The notes under the pieces were generated by a model. That model saw only the letters and a program-made list of their open reading frames with translations. It was not told the DNA's origin and did no database searches. Made by a program: the position numbers and the translations under genes. From Bacteroidetes bacterium 43-16 (GTDB lineage: Bacteria; Bacteroidota; Bacteroidia; Chitinophagales; Chitinophagaceae), in contig MKTB01000010.1 of NCBI GenBank assembly GCA_001897525.1, forward strand, positions 152,794 to 216,793: a stretch of DNA of 64,000 bases. The letters run 5' to 3'. Each line of letters begins with the position of its first letter. The stretch's first letter is position 1. This document shows positions 19,242 through 26,322 of this stretch, piece after piece.

Positions 19242-19531
19242 ATTTTAATTAATTTAAGTAATAATAGTGTGAAGTAAAGATAAGAAAGAGGCAAAGTAAT
19301 GAAGTTATGGGAGAATTACAAACAATTAAATTGAAATTCAGTGAAAAAAGACATTACTAACCTGTTCATTATTAAATGACTATAAACTTAATTTCAAGCA
19401 TACAATTGCTCTTATATCATGATTAATCACTTATATCATCTACGGATTCTTCCCTGAAAAAAAGAGGCATTTCTATCATTATGATAAAAATACCTCTTTA
19501 TAAAAATGCGCGATTCAGTTATGCTGAAAGC

Positions 19532-19762
19532 CTAGAACAATGAAAGTTTACATTCTCTTTCGTAGCCTAAAACATTGATTTTTGAATCACATTCTGCTTT
19601 AGCTTCTTTTCTTGTTTTATCTCTGATGAGATCTGTACTTTCCTGTCCCTGGTTATCTTTACACACACAATTCCAGTCTTGCTCTTTATAACATGAAGAT
19701 GCAAAGATAAATGTTCCTCCGGCTAGTGCCAGGCCTGATAAGGCCGTGATTACTCTTCTCAT
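19532..19762 (-). CDS. Small Cys-containing exported protein
   Basis: A 76-residue product with an N-terminal hydrophobic segment ending FASSCYK, compatible with a lipobox Cys. The short mature domain has four more Cys (NCVC..., AECDS, RECKL). It resembles small lipoproteins frequent in Bacteroidota, but I do not recognise a family. Transcribed alone or with the 80-aa gene upstream, about 63 bases away. Confidence 0.6.
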   Translation of the reverse strand: MRRVITALSGLALAGGTFIFASSCYKEQDWNCVCKDNQGQESTDLIRDKTRKEAKAECDSKINVLGYERECKLSLF

Positions 19763-19825
19763 ATTTATTTGTTTTATTAAAGGTTATCGTTTCCTATTTC
19801 ATTTATGCTGACTTTACAGCGCAAT

Positions 19826-20068
19826 TTATCTTTTCAGCAGTTCGGGTGCATTTATAGCAATGCCTGCATAACCTATGGCCTCCAGGTGCTCTGTCTTAAA
19901 GAACTGGAATAAGGCGCTGTCCTCACATTCACCTTTCAACTGGTCCAAGAGATTTCTTATCCTGAGTTCAGTGGCTACAGCAGCATTGTACTTTTCCTTA
20001 AAGAAGTCGACCAATGAACTATTAGCTGTCTCTATACTGTAAATACCTGTTTCAGTTCTATTTCTCAT
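19826..20068 (-). CDS. Small hypothetical protein
   Basis: An 80-residue, mainly helical protein (MRNRTETGIYSIETANSSL ...). The ATG at 20068 is preferred over an upstream one at 20107, because the extra 13 residues are hydrophobic and unlike the rest. No motif recognised. Confidence 0.45.
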   Translation of the reverse strand: MRNRTETGIYSIETANSSLVDFFKEKYNAAVATELRIRNLLDQLKGECEDSALFQFFKTEHLEAIGYAGIAINAPELLKR

Positions 20069-20397
20069 ATATGAAAATATTTTAAACATTATTTTACATA
20101 CCATCACAATACATAAACAAAGGATTAAATTTCTATTAATAATAAATCAAAAACCATGCCAGCAAGGGCAATACACAAAACAAGTAATTGATATACAGTA
20201 TATTATAGTTGTTTCAATCTCATTCATATCTATTCATTACTATTTATACAAACGGGAAAAACACATCAGCACTTTCCTCAAATTGTGGAAAATGACCGCG
20301 CAAAAAAGGAATGCCTCAAATACTGAAACTTTATCCACATAAGGTTTTCTTTAACAATCAGTAGATAAGAAAACAATAAAAGGGAGCGTAAATAAAA
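20069..20397. other. Intergenic region upstream of the TetR promoter
   Basis: A+T-rich and without a supported gene or hairpin. It separates the minus-strand small genes from the TetR-FabF-Ogt operon. Confidence 0.35.
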
Positions 20398-20429
20398 TTT
20401 GCCTACCTTCCGGAAGGTTTGTACATTTG
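20398..20429 (+). promoter_or_regulatory. Promoter with operator palindrome for the TetR-FabF-Ogt operon
   Basis: TTTG (20398-20401), 20-base spacer, TACATTTG (20422-20429) match the Bacteroidota primary sigma consensus. A perfect 14-base palindrome, ACCTTCCGGAAGGT (20405-20418), sits inside the spacer, where a bound dimer would block polymerase. TetR family regulators usually bind such sites and repress their own gene, which starts 13 bases downstream at 20443. Confidence 0.8.
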
Positions 20430-20442
20430 ATAAAATTTAAAG

Positions 20443-20997
20443 ATGAATACCAGGGCACAGATCATACAGCATGCAGATAAACTCATCAGGAATGTAGGCT
20501 ACAATGCATTTAGCTTTGTAGATATTGCGCGCAGCGTGGGCATCAAAAAACCATCTGTACACCATCACTTCCCACATAAAGCTGATCTGTGCATGGCAGT
20601 GATCCAATATCACATAGATCATTTAAAGGCTACCCGGGAAAGTACGCTACAACAAAGTCCGCTGCAACAACTGGAGCGCTTCCTGGCCATATACCAGGAA
20701 ATAAAAGCGCAGCAGCAAATCTGCATTGTAGGAGCTCTGTCTACCGATTATAATACCCTGGAGCCTGCAGTACAGGAAAAATTACAGGAGTTTTCTGCGC
20801 AGATGATCGATTGGGTCAGCAGCTTTTTAAAAGCCGGTAAGACAGAAGGAACCTTTCACTTTAAACAGGCAGCACGCACAAAAGCCATTATGCTGATCTC
20901 CGGTATGCTGGCGATCGTGCAGCTTACCCGCCTCACCCATGAAGAAGATTTCAGGTTAATGATAAAAGCAGTGAAGCAGGAGCTGCAGAACAAATAA
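20443..20997 (+). CDS. TetR/AcrR-family transcriptional regulator
   Basis: N-terminal helix-turn-helix of the TetR type (ADKLIRNVGYNAFSFVDIARSVGI, recognition helix KKPSVHHHFPHKADL). A helical ligand-binding domain of about 130 aa follows. 184 aa is typical. The palindrome in its own promoter is a probable autoregulatory operator. It is 15 bases from the downstream fabF-like gene, so it likely controls fatty-acid or alkylation-repair genes in this operon. The ligand is unknown. Confidence 0.85.
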   Translation: MNTRAQIIQHADKLIRNVGYNAFSFVDIARSVGIKKPSVHHHFPHKADLCMAVIQYHIDHLKATRESTLQQSPLQQLERFLAIYQEIKAQQQICIVGALSTDYNTLEPAVQEKLQEFSAQMIDWVSSFLKAGKTEGTFHFKQAARTKAIMLISGMLAIVQLTRLTHEEDFRLMIKAVKQELQNK

Positions 20998-21012
20998 TTT
21001 AAACAAAAAAAG

Positions 21013-22257
21013 ATGAAAAGAGTAGTAATAACAGGTTTGGGCGCTATTACGCCATTGGGTAACTCAGTGAATGAATTCTGGGAAGCGCTCCTGGCAGGAA
21101 AAAGTGGTGCCAAACCCATCACTAAATTTGATGCATCAAATTTCAAAACAAAATTTGCCTGTGAGGTAAGCGGGTTCAACCCCTTACAATACCTGGAAAA
21201 AGCAGAGGTGCGCAAGTATGATCTCTTCTCACAATATGCCCTGGCCAGTGTAGCCGAAGCGGTTCAGCATGCAGGGATCGACTTCAGTACCCTTAACCGT
21301 GATCGCATAGGTGTGATCTGGGCTTCGGGCGATGGCGGCGTATCTACTTTTGAAGAACAGGTCTCCGAGTTTGCGCAGGGAGAAGGCACACCAAGGTTTA
21401 ATCCTTTCTTTATCTCTAAGCGGATCATCAACATCGCCTCGGGATTGATCTCTATAAAATACGGGCTCAGAGGGGTTAACTATACTACTGCCTCAGCCTG
21501 CTCTGCCAGCAATACAGCCATCATTGATGCCTTCAACTACATCCGCTGGGGCAAGGCAGACATGATGATCACCGGTGGCTCTGAAGCCTCTATTACCAAA
21601 AGTTCTATAGGCGGCTTCAATGCTTCAAAAGCACTGTCGACCAATAATGAAGATTACACCCATGCATCTAAGCCCTTTGATGTACACCGAGACGGATTTG
21701 TACTTGGAGAAGGTGCCGGGGCAGTGATCCTGGAAAGCTATGAATCTGCCGTAAAAAGAAATGCGCCTATCCTGGCAGAGATAGTGGGCGGCGGCCTTGC
21801 AGCTGATGCCTACCATATCACGGGTACGCATCCGGAGGGAGCAGGTGCGCTCCTGGGTATGCAACTCGCTCTTGAAGAAGCCGGCCTGCAACCAGGAGAT
21901 ATTGATTATGTAAATGCACATGCTACCTCTACCCCTATGGGAGACCGCAGCGAATTAAAGGCTATGGCACAGCTATTCGGCCCGGACGCGAATGTTACTA
22001 TAGGCGCTACCAAATCGATGACCGGCCACCTGCTGGGTGCAGCAGGCGCTATAGAGGCCATTATCTGCATTAAGTCTGTACAGGAAGATCTTATTCCGCC
22101 GACCATTAACACCATGGAGATAGAGCCTGAATTTGAAGGAAAGCTCGACATCAACCTGGGCAGTGTAAAAGCGAAGCCGGTAAATTTTGCCATGAGCAAT
22201 ACATTTGGTTTTGGCGGGCATATAGCCTGTTCTATTTTCAAGAAAATAAGCAATTAA
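21013..22257 (+). CDS. Beta-ketoacyl-ACP synthase II (FabF-like)
   Basis: Condensing enzyme of fatty-acid or polyketide synthesis. The Cys-His-His triad is complete: TTASACSAS (nucleophilic Cys), NAHATSTPMGD (first His) and KSMTGHLLGAAG (second His). 414 aa is normal for FabF. A single KAS gene under its own TetR control suggests an accessory role (altered chain type) rather than the essential housekeeping enzyme, but this is inference. Confidence 0.85.
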   Translation: MKRVVITGLGAITPLGNSVNEFWEALLAGKSGAKPITKFDASNFKTKFACEVSGFNPLQYLEKAEVRKYDLFSQYALASVAEAVQHAGIDFSTLNRDRIGVIWASGDGGVSTFEEQVSEFAQGEGTPRFNPFFISKRIINIASGLISIKYGLRGVNYTTASACSASNTAIIDAFNYIRWGKADMMITGGSEASITKSSIGGFNASKALSTNNEDYTHASKPFDVHRDGFVLGEGAGAVILESYESAVKRNAPILAEIVGGGLAADAYHITGTHPEGAGALLGMQLALEEAGLQPGDIDYVNAHATSTPMGDRSELKAMAQLFGPDANVTIGATKSMTGHLLGAAGAIEAIICIKSVQEDLIPPTINTMEIEPEFEGKLDINLGSVKAKPVNFAMSNTFGFGGHIACSIFKKISN

Positions 22258-22309
22258 TTGAATAGCGATCATTACCCATTCCTTATTACAGACCACTAAA
22301 CAGCAAAAC

Positions 22310-22828
22310 ATGGAACCCGGAACTGTGCTTTCCTACAAAGAGATGCCCTCTCCGCTCGGACTTATCCGGCTTGTAGCCAGCGCTACCGGGCTGTCTGCGG
22401 TATTGTGGGAAGGTGAAGGTCATTTGCGCACCAAACTACCTGGTGCGGAACAGGACGAACAGCACCCAATCCTATTACGGGCAGCGCAACAGTTGGAAGA
22501 ATATTTTGCAAAAACAAGAACGGTTTTTGATGTCCCACTGGACCTGAAAGGAACAGCTTTTCAGCTCAGGGTCTGGAATGCCTTACTGGACATACCTTTC
22601 GGCCAGACTAAATCTTATGGAGCACTGGCCCGGATACTGGGCGATCATAAAGCGGTAAGGGCAGTTGGCGGTGCTTTAAACAAGAACCCGGTAGGCATTA
22701 TCGTTCCCTGTCACCGGATAGTAGGTGCAACAGGTAAACTGGTAGGCTTTGCAGGGGGACTGCAGAATAAGTCAATACTTTTAGCACTGGAAAGCGGTCA
22801 TAAGGCACCCACTCTTTTTGAGGATTAA
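22310..22828 (+). CDS. ogt: Methylated-DNA--protein-cysteine methyltransferase
   Basis: Suicide alkyltransferase that removes O6-alkyl groups from guanine. The active-site motif IIVPCHRIVGATGKLVGFAGG contains the acceptor Cys. The helix-turn-helix region (FQLRVWNALLDIPFGQTKSYG) precedes it. 172 aa matches Ogt/MGMT. Third gene of the TetR operon (52 bases after fabF), followed by a terminator. Confidence 0.9.
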   Translation: MEPGTVLSYKEMPSPLGLIRLVASATGLSAVLWEGEGHLRTKLPGAEQDEQHPILLRAAQQLEEYFAKTRTVFDVPLDLKGTAFQLRVWNALLDIPFGQTKSYGALARILGDHKAVRAVGGALNKNPVGIIVPCHRIVGATGKLVGFAGGLQNKSILLALESGHKAPTLFED

Positions 22829-22852
22829 ACATTATAATTACAGAGGCATACA

Positions 22853-22887
22853 GGTTCCGGCAAACATACTTTGCCGGAACCTTTTTT
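22853..22887 (+). terminator. Terminator of the TetR-FabF-Ogt operon
   Basis: GGTTCCGGCAAA and TTTGCCGGAACC form a 12-bp stem with a 5-base loop, followed by six T. Confidence 0.85.
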
Positions 22888-23223
22888 ATTATCGCTTCCC
22901 AATAAGACAAGGCAGAACTATACTTATCAGAACGCTGCAAAAGGGATAGTTTGAGGATTGCGGTATAAGTCTTTAAAACCCTCCCACCCTTCTTCCTGCA
23001 AGCTGCATTTCCATATTTATGTTTAAACGGACTATTTATTTATACCTTAATATAAAAATGACAGAATGCTTACACAAGAGGCTTATCGTCACCAGGTATA
23101 AAATCCATCAAATGCAGCACTGTATTACCTTTAAGGCTTTCAAAAAGCAGCTGAAAAGCAGCACTGTAGCCATTATTGAATGCCTTAAAAATGCCTCTTT
23201 ATGATTTGATAACAAAAAATTTA
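22888..23223. other. Intergenic region upstream of the sulfur operon
   Basis: A+T-rich. A frame of about 48-61 codons (from 23019 or 23058, ending near 23204) has no recognisable motif and is not called. Confidence 0.35.
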
Positions 23224-23255
23224 TTTGTCTACTATTTTAGTAGACTATATATTTG
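23224..23255 (+). promoter_or_regulatory. Promoter of the sulfur operon with an embedded palindrome
   Basis: TTTG (23224-23227), a 20-base spacer and TATATTTG (23248-23255) match the Bacteroidota promoter form. The spacer carries a perfect inverted repeat, GTCTACTATTTTAGTAGAC (23227-23245), with 8-base arms and a 3-base centre. It is probably the operator of a regulator not encoded next door. Transcription should start a few bases after 23255. Confidence 0.75.
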
Positions 23256-23278
23256 CATCATCATTCATCAACAAAGTC

Positions 23279-23416
23279 ATGATGATCATCTTTAAAAGCA
23301 TTCATAACATGAACCGGAACAATAACGCTATAATACCTCCTGTTGCTACACATCACAACATGATGCGAAAGCAGTATATGGTATGCTGTTGTATGTCCCC
23401 AGGATGTTGTCGTTAA
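23279..23416 (+). CDS. Cys-rich leader peptide
   Basis: A short frame in the 5' leader. It runs from ATG 23279 (45 aa) or the internal ATG at 23360 (18 aa, starting MMRKQYMV). The last eleven residues are VCCCMSPGCCR, so five of the last ten codons encode Cys. It ends 34 bases before an intrinsic terminator. The Cys cluster and its position mark it as a regulatory leader peptide whose translation rate reports Cys-tRNA charging. No similarity to any known structured protein. Confidence 0.65.
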   Translation: MMIIFKSIHNMNRNNNAIIPPVATHHNMMRKQYMVCCCMSPGCCR

Positions 23417-23462
23417 GAAGTACCTCAATAAATATATTGATCAGATCAGGGGCTTTACGACA
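23408..23462 (+). promoter_or_regulatory. Predicted antiterminator pairing
   Basis: TGTCGTTAAG (23408-23417), which spans the last Cys codon, Arg codon and stop of the leader peptide, can pair with CTTTACGACA (23453-23462) at 9 of 10 positions. The second strand overlaps the 5' arm of the terminator (23451-23459), so the two structures are mutually exclusive. A ribosome stalled on the CCC codons (23384-23392) would leave this strand free; a ribosome at the stop codon would cover it. Confidence 0.6.
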
Positions 23463-23482
23463 TAGACGTGAAGCCTTTTTTT
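23451..23482 (+). terminator. Intrinsic terminator (attenuator) in the leader
   Basis: GGCTTTACG (23451-23459) pairs with CGTGAAGCC (23467-23475), nine pairs including one G-U, around a 7-base loop, followed by seven T (23476-23482). It sits 19 bases before the first structural gene, where a terminator is only useful as an attenuator. Confidence 0.8.
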
Positions 23483-23501
23483 ATTTAAAACAAACGAACA
23501 A

Positions 23502-24527
23502 ATGAATGCGTTAAGATTCAAATGGCTATCGGCCATTGCTTTCACTAATATATACGTAATATGGGGATTGACCTTTATCGCCATATCCTTTGGCCTGGAT
23601 GGTTTCCCGCCTTTTGTACTTTCGGGCCTGCGTTTCCTGGTTGCCGGTCTTATACTCATCAGCTACCTGCTTGCTAAGGGAGAAAAGGCGCTTAATCGCA
23701 TCAACTGGCGAAAAAATGCCATCACCGGTATGCTGGTACTCACCGGCGGCACCGGGCTTGTGGGCTGGGGAGAGCAGTATGTAAGTGCTGCTGAGGCCTC
23801 TATTGCTATTGCTACCGGGCCATTCTGGTTTATTGCTATCGACCGTAAGAACTGGCGCAAATATTTTTCGGACAAGTGGATTCCTATCGGGCTTTTACTA
23901 GGGTTTTCAGGCTTGCTGCTTTTCCTGGGCGGAAGTGTTCTGCATAGCCAGGCATCCTCAGCATCAGGCAATATACGCATCATCGCCTTTATCGTATTGG
24001 CCTTAAGCTCTATCAGCTGGGTATTGGGCTCTTTATATTCCAAGAACAATGCTGCTGACCAGTCGACGTTGATGAATATTGCACAGCAACTTATTGTTGC
24101 AGGAATAGCTGCTTTCCTCATTGCTTCTTTCAGAAGCGAATGGCAGGAGTTCTCTTTAGCACAGGTACCGCTGCATTCCTGGCTGGGCCTGCTCTTCCTG
24201 GTCTTCTTCGGATCGGTTGTGGCTTATCTTTCTTATATCTGGCTCTTGTCGGTAAAGCCTGCAGCACTGGTGAGTACACATACTTATATCAACCCTATTG
24301 TCACCGTTCTTGCAGGCTGGATCATCAGCAGGCAGGCCATCAACCCGAAACAGCTCAGTGGATTATTGATCATCCTTACCGGGGTCTTGCTCACGAATAC
24401 AACGAAATATTTTAAACTATCCAGGAGAAAGAAAGTAAAATTCAGAAGAGCGATTGCCGCTACCGCACAATTGGGAAGGGTCTATCACCCGATTCATCAA
24501 TTGCCGCCTGCTACATCGCTTCATTAA
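23502..24527 (+). CDS. EamA-family (drug/metabolite transporter) exporter
   Basis: Ten predicted transmembrane helices in two EamA repeats: the first starts AFTNIYVIWGLTFIAISFG, the second spans RIIAFIVLALSSISWVLGSL to LLSVKPAALVSTHTYINPIV. 341 aa is slightly long because of a basic C-terminal tail (KLSRRKKVKFRR...). EamA proteins such as E. coli YdeD export cysteine pathway metabolites; given the operon, a cysteine, O-acetylserine or related thiol substrate is plausible. It is the first gene after the attenuator and is followed at 14 bases by the JAMM-like gene. Confidence 0.85.
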   Translation: MNALRFKWLSAIAFTNIYVIWGLTFIAISFGLDGFPPFVLSGLRFLVAGLILISYLLAKGEKALNRINWRKNAITGMLVLTGGTGLVGWGEQYVSAAEASIAIATGPFWFIAIDRKNWRKYFSDKWIPIGLLLGFSGLLLFLGGSVLHSQASSASGNIRIIAFIVLALSSISWVLGSLYSKNNAADQSTLMNIAQQLIVAGIAAFLIASFRSEWQEFSLAQVPLHSWLGLLFLVFFGSVVAYLSYIWLLSVKPAALVSTHTYINPIVTVLAGWIISRQAINPKQLSGLLIILTGVLLTNTTKYFKLSRRKKVKFRRAIAATAQLGRVYHPIHQLPPATSLH

Positions 24528-24541
24528 AAAAACAACCAACT

Positions 24542-25015
24542 ATGCTATACATAACAGAACTGGTAAAACGCCAGATTATTGAAACGGGTATCCTTAATTT
24601 CCCGGAGGCAGGCATCGGTTTCCTGCTGGGCTTTGAGAAGCGCGATATACGCATTATTGAAAAGATCGTGATCAGCGACATTTACCTGGATGCGGATCAT
24701 TTCTTGCCCGTCACGGCTCAGGATCAGCTGGATGCTGCCTTACTGGGTGAAGAAGAAGGATTAAGTGTGCTGGGTATATTTTACACTTTACCCAATAAGC
24801 CTTCTGTGCCCGAACATATTGACTATGCTGCTTTACCTGATCACTATTCCATCCTGCTGCTTTCGGTCTGGGGAGGGGACTTCATCAACCTGCAATCCTG
24901 GAGAATGAACGCTCAAAAAGAAAGGGTACAGGAAAGCATAGCGATCGTCAGCGATCAATATTATGAACCATTAGTGCCCAAAAGCAGTACACCGTTTTCT
25001 ATAAATTATAATTAA
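24542..25015 (+). CDS. Mov34/JAMM-like protein with a lost metal site
   Basis: 157 aa with the layout of the small bacterial JAMM (M67) isopeptidases: VKRQIIETGILNFPEAGIGFLL, ISDIYLDADHFLP, LSVLGIFYTLPNKPSVPEHID, YSILLLSVWGG. The metal-binding motif is usually HSHP...PSxxD. Here the two His are replaced: the segment reads FYTLPNKPSVPEHID, while the downstream Asp and Pro-Ser remain. It is probably catalytically dead. Active M67 proteins release sulfur-carrier peptides in cysteine synthesis, so this could be a regulatory or sulfur-carrier-binding relative. Confidence 0.65.
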   Translation: MLYITELVKRQIIETGILNFPEAGIGFLLGFEKRDIRIIEKIVISDIYLDADHFLPVTAQDQLDAALLGEEEGLSVLGIFYTLPNKPSVPEHIDYAALPDHYSILLLSVWGGDFINLQSWRMNAQKERVQESIAIVSDQYYEPLVPKSSTPFSINYN

Positions 25016-25028
25016 TAAAAAGGACCTG

Positions 25029-25103
25029 AGTGCTGTGGCCGAGTGGTTTAAGCATAGCTCTGCAAAAGCTAATACACCGGTTCGATCCCGGTCAGCACTT
25101 CCA
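25029..25103 (+). tRNA. tRNA-Cys(GCA) inside the sulfur operon, CCA present in the DNA
   Basis: A complete cloverleaf is visible. The acceptor stem AGTGCTG/CAGCACT has seven pairs. The anticodon stem TAGCT/AGCTA encloses CTGCAAA, with GCA at 25062-25064. A 4-base variable loop precedes the T arm, ACCGG/CCGGT with loop TTCGATC. The discriminator is U (25100), as required for Cys identity, and CCA follows at 25101-25103. The D stem has only two good pairs (G-C, C-G) and a C-A mismatch, so it is weaker than usual. It lies 13 bases after the JAMM-like gene and 32 bases before the peroxiredoxin, on the same strand. Confidence 0.85.
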
Positions 25104-25135
25104 TTATTCATCAACAAATATTTAAACATATTATT

Positions 25136-25774
25136 ATGGCCACATTAAGATTAGGTGACATTGCCCCTGATTTCACTGCAGAAAGTTCTGCAGGCACGAT
25201 TAACTTCCATGATTACCTGGGTAATGGATGGGGCATTTTATTCTCCCATCCTGCAGACTTCACCCCGGTATGTACGACAGAACTTGGCGCTACAGCAAAG
25301 CTTAAAGATGCTTTTGAACAGCGCAATGTAAAAGTGATCGCGCTGAGCGTGGACACGGTAGAGAGCCACCTGGAATGGATCAAAGACATTAATGAAACGC
25401 AAAACACCAGGGTGAATTTTCCCATCATCGCGGATCATGACCGTAAGGTTTCGGAATTGTATGATTTCATCCATCCTAATGCCAGTGCTACCGCTACAGT
25501 CCGTTCGGTACTCGTCATAGGTCCGGACAAGACGGTGAAGCTGACGATTACTTACCCTGCTTCTACGGGCAGGAACTTTGATGAGATCCTGAGGGTGATA
25601 GACAGCCTGCAGCTCACGGCAGACTACCAGGTAGCCACTCCTGCCAACTGGCAACAGGGTGAAGAGGTGGTGATCACCCCGGCAGTTAAAGATGAAGATA
25701 TTGCGGCTAAGTTCCCTAAGGGCTATAGGCGTGTAAAGCCTTACCTGCGCCTGACACCGCAACCTAATTTGTAA
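25136..25774 (+). CDS. 1-Cys peroxiredoxin (Prx6 type)
   Basis: Thiol peroxidase. The catalytic block is FSHPADFTPVCTTELGA with the peroxidatic Cys at about residue 46. No resolving Cys is seen. The C-terminal extension (TPANWQQGEEVVI, GYRRVKPYLR) is that of the Prx6 subfamily. 212 aa is full length. In this operon it may protect thiols and sulfur metabolites from oxidation. The tRNA-Cys gene is directly upstream. Confidence 0.9.
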   Translation: MATLRLGDIAPDFTAESSAGTINFHDYLGNGWGILFSHPADFTPVCTTELGATAKLKDAFEQRNVKVIALSVDTVESHLEWIKDINETQNTRVNFPIIADHDRKVSELYDFIHPNASATATVRSVLVIGPDKTVKLTITYPASTGRNFDEILRVIDSLQLTADYQVATPANWQQGEEVVITPAVKDEDIAAKFPKGYRRVKPYLRLTPQPNL

Positions 25775-25834
25775 ACATCCGGCGGAGCCGGGCAGTGTGT
25801 AGCATGCCTGGCTCAACCTATCAATTTATTTTTT

Positions 25835-26305
25835 ATGCTAAAGAAAGACATCGCTCATTATTATGCGGATGAGCACGTGGTAAGGATCATAGCAGGCCTG
25901 GTCGTGGTTATTAGCACTCTGGCCCTGATCGCTCATGCTCACCTGGCTGTACTTTTCCTCGTCATTGATTTTGCATTGCGCGCTTTTACCTTTCAGCCAT
26001 CGCCTGTAGCAGCACTGGCCAAACTAATTGCGCGTGCGCTCCAGTTGCAACCCTACCCTATTTTCGCCGCACCTAAACGTTTTGCCGCGGGCCTGGGCTT
26101 TGGATTTTCGCTGGCCGTGTTCATATTACTGTCCCTAAACCTGTATACGGCTGCATGGCTTACGGGTGGCTTACTGATCGCCTGTGCTGTATTGGAAGCG
26201 GCCTTCAGGATATGTGCAGGCTGTTATATTTTTTCCTGGATCGTTGCCCCGGTTATGCGCAGCATCCACAAAAAAGAGATGAAGCAGACCCAAAATGAAA
26301 CATAA
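25835..26305 (+). CDS. DUF4395 membrane protein
   Basis: 156 aa with four transmembrane segments (VVRIIAGLVVVISTLALIAH, LAVLFLVIDFALRAF, FGFSLAVFILLSLNLYTAAW, LLIACAVLEAAFRICAGCYIF). The pattern fits DUF4395. A CAGC (CxxC) lies at the end of the last helix and could carry a disulfide. Members often sit beside thioredoxin, rhodanese or other sulfur genes, which agrees with this operon. Function not established. Confidence 0.75.
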   Translation: MLKKDIAHYYADEHVVRIIAGLVVVISTLALIAHAHLAVLFLVIDFALRAFTFQPSPVAALAKLIARALQLQPYPIFAAPKRFAAGLGFGFSLAVFILLSLNLYTAAWLTGGLLIACAVLEAAFRICAGCYIFSWIVAPVMRSIHKKEMKQTQNET

Positions 26306-26322
26306 ATCAGTACCTCAATTCA

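Noticed and set aside
23019-23204. Plus-strand frame of 61 codons upstream of the sulfur promoter
   Set aside because: No signal peptide, motif or coupling; probably chance in an A+T-rich gap.
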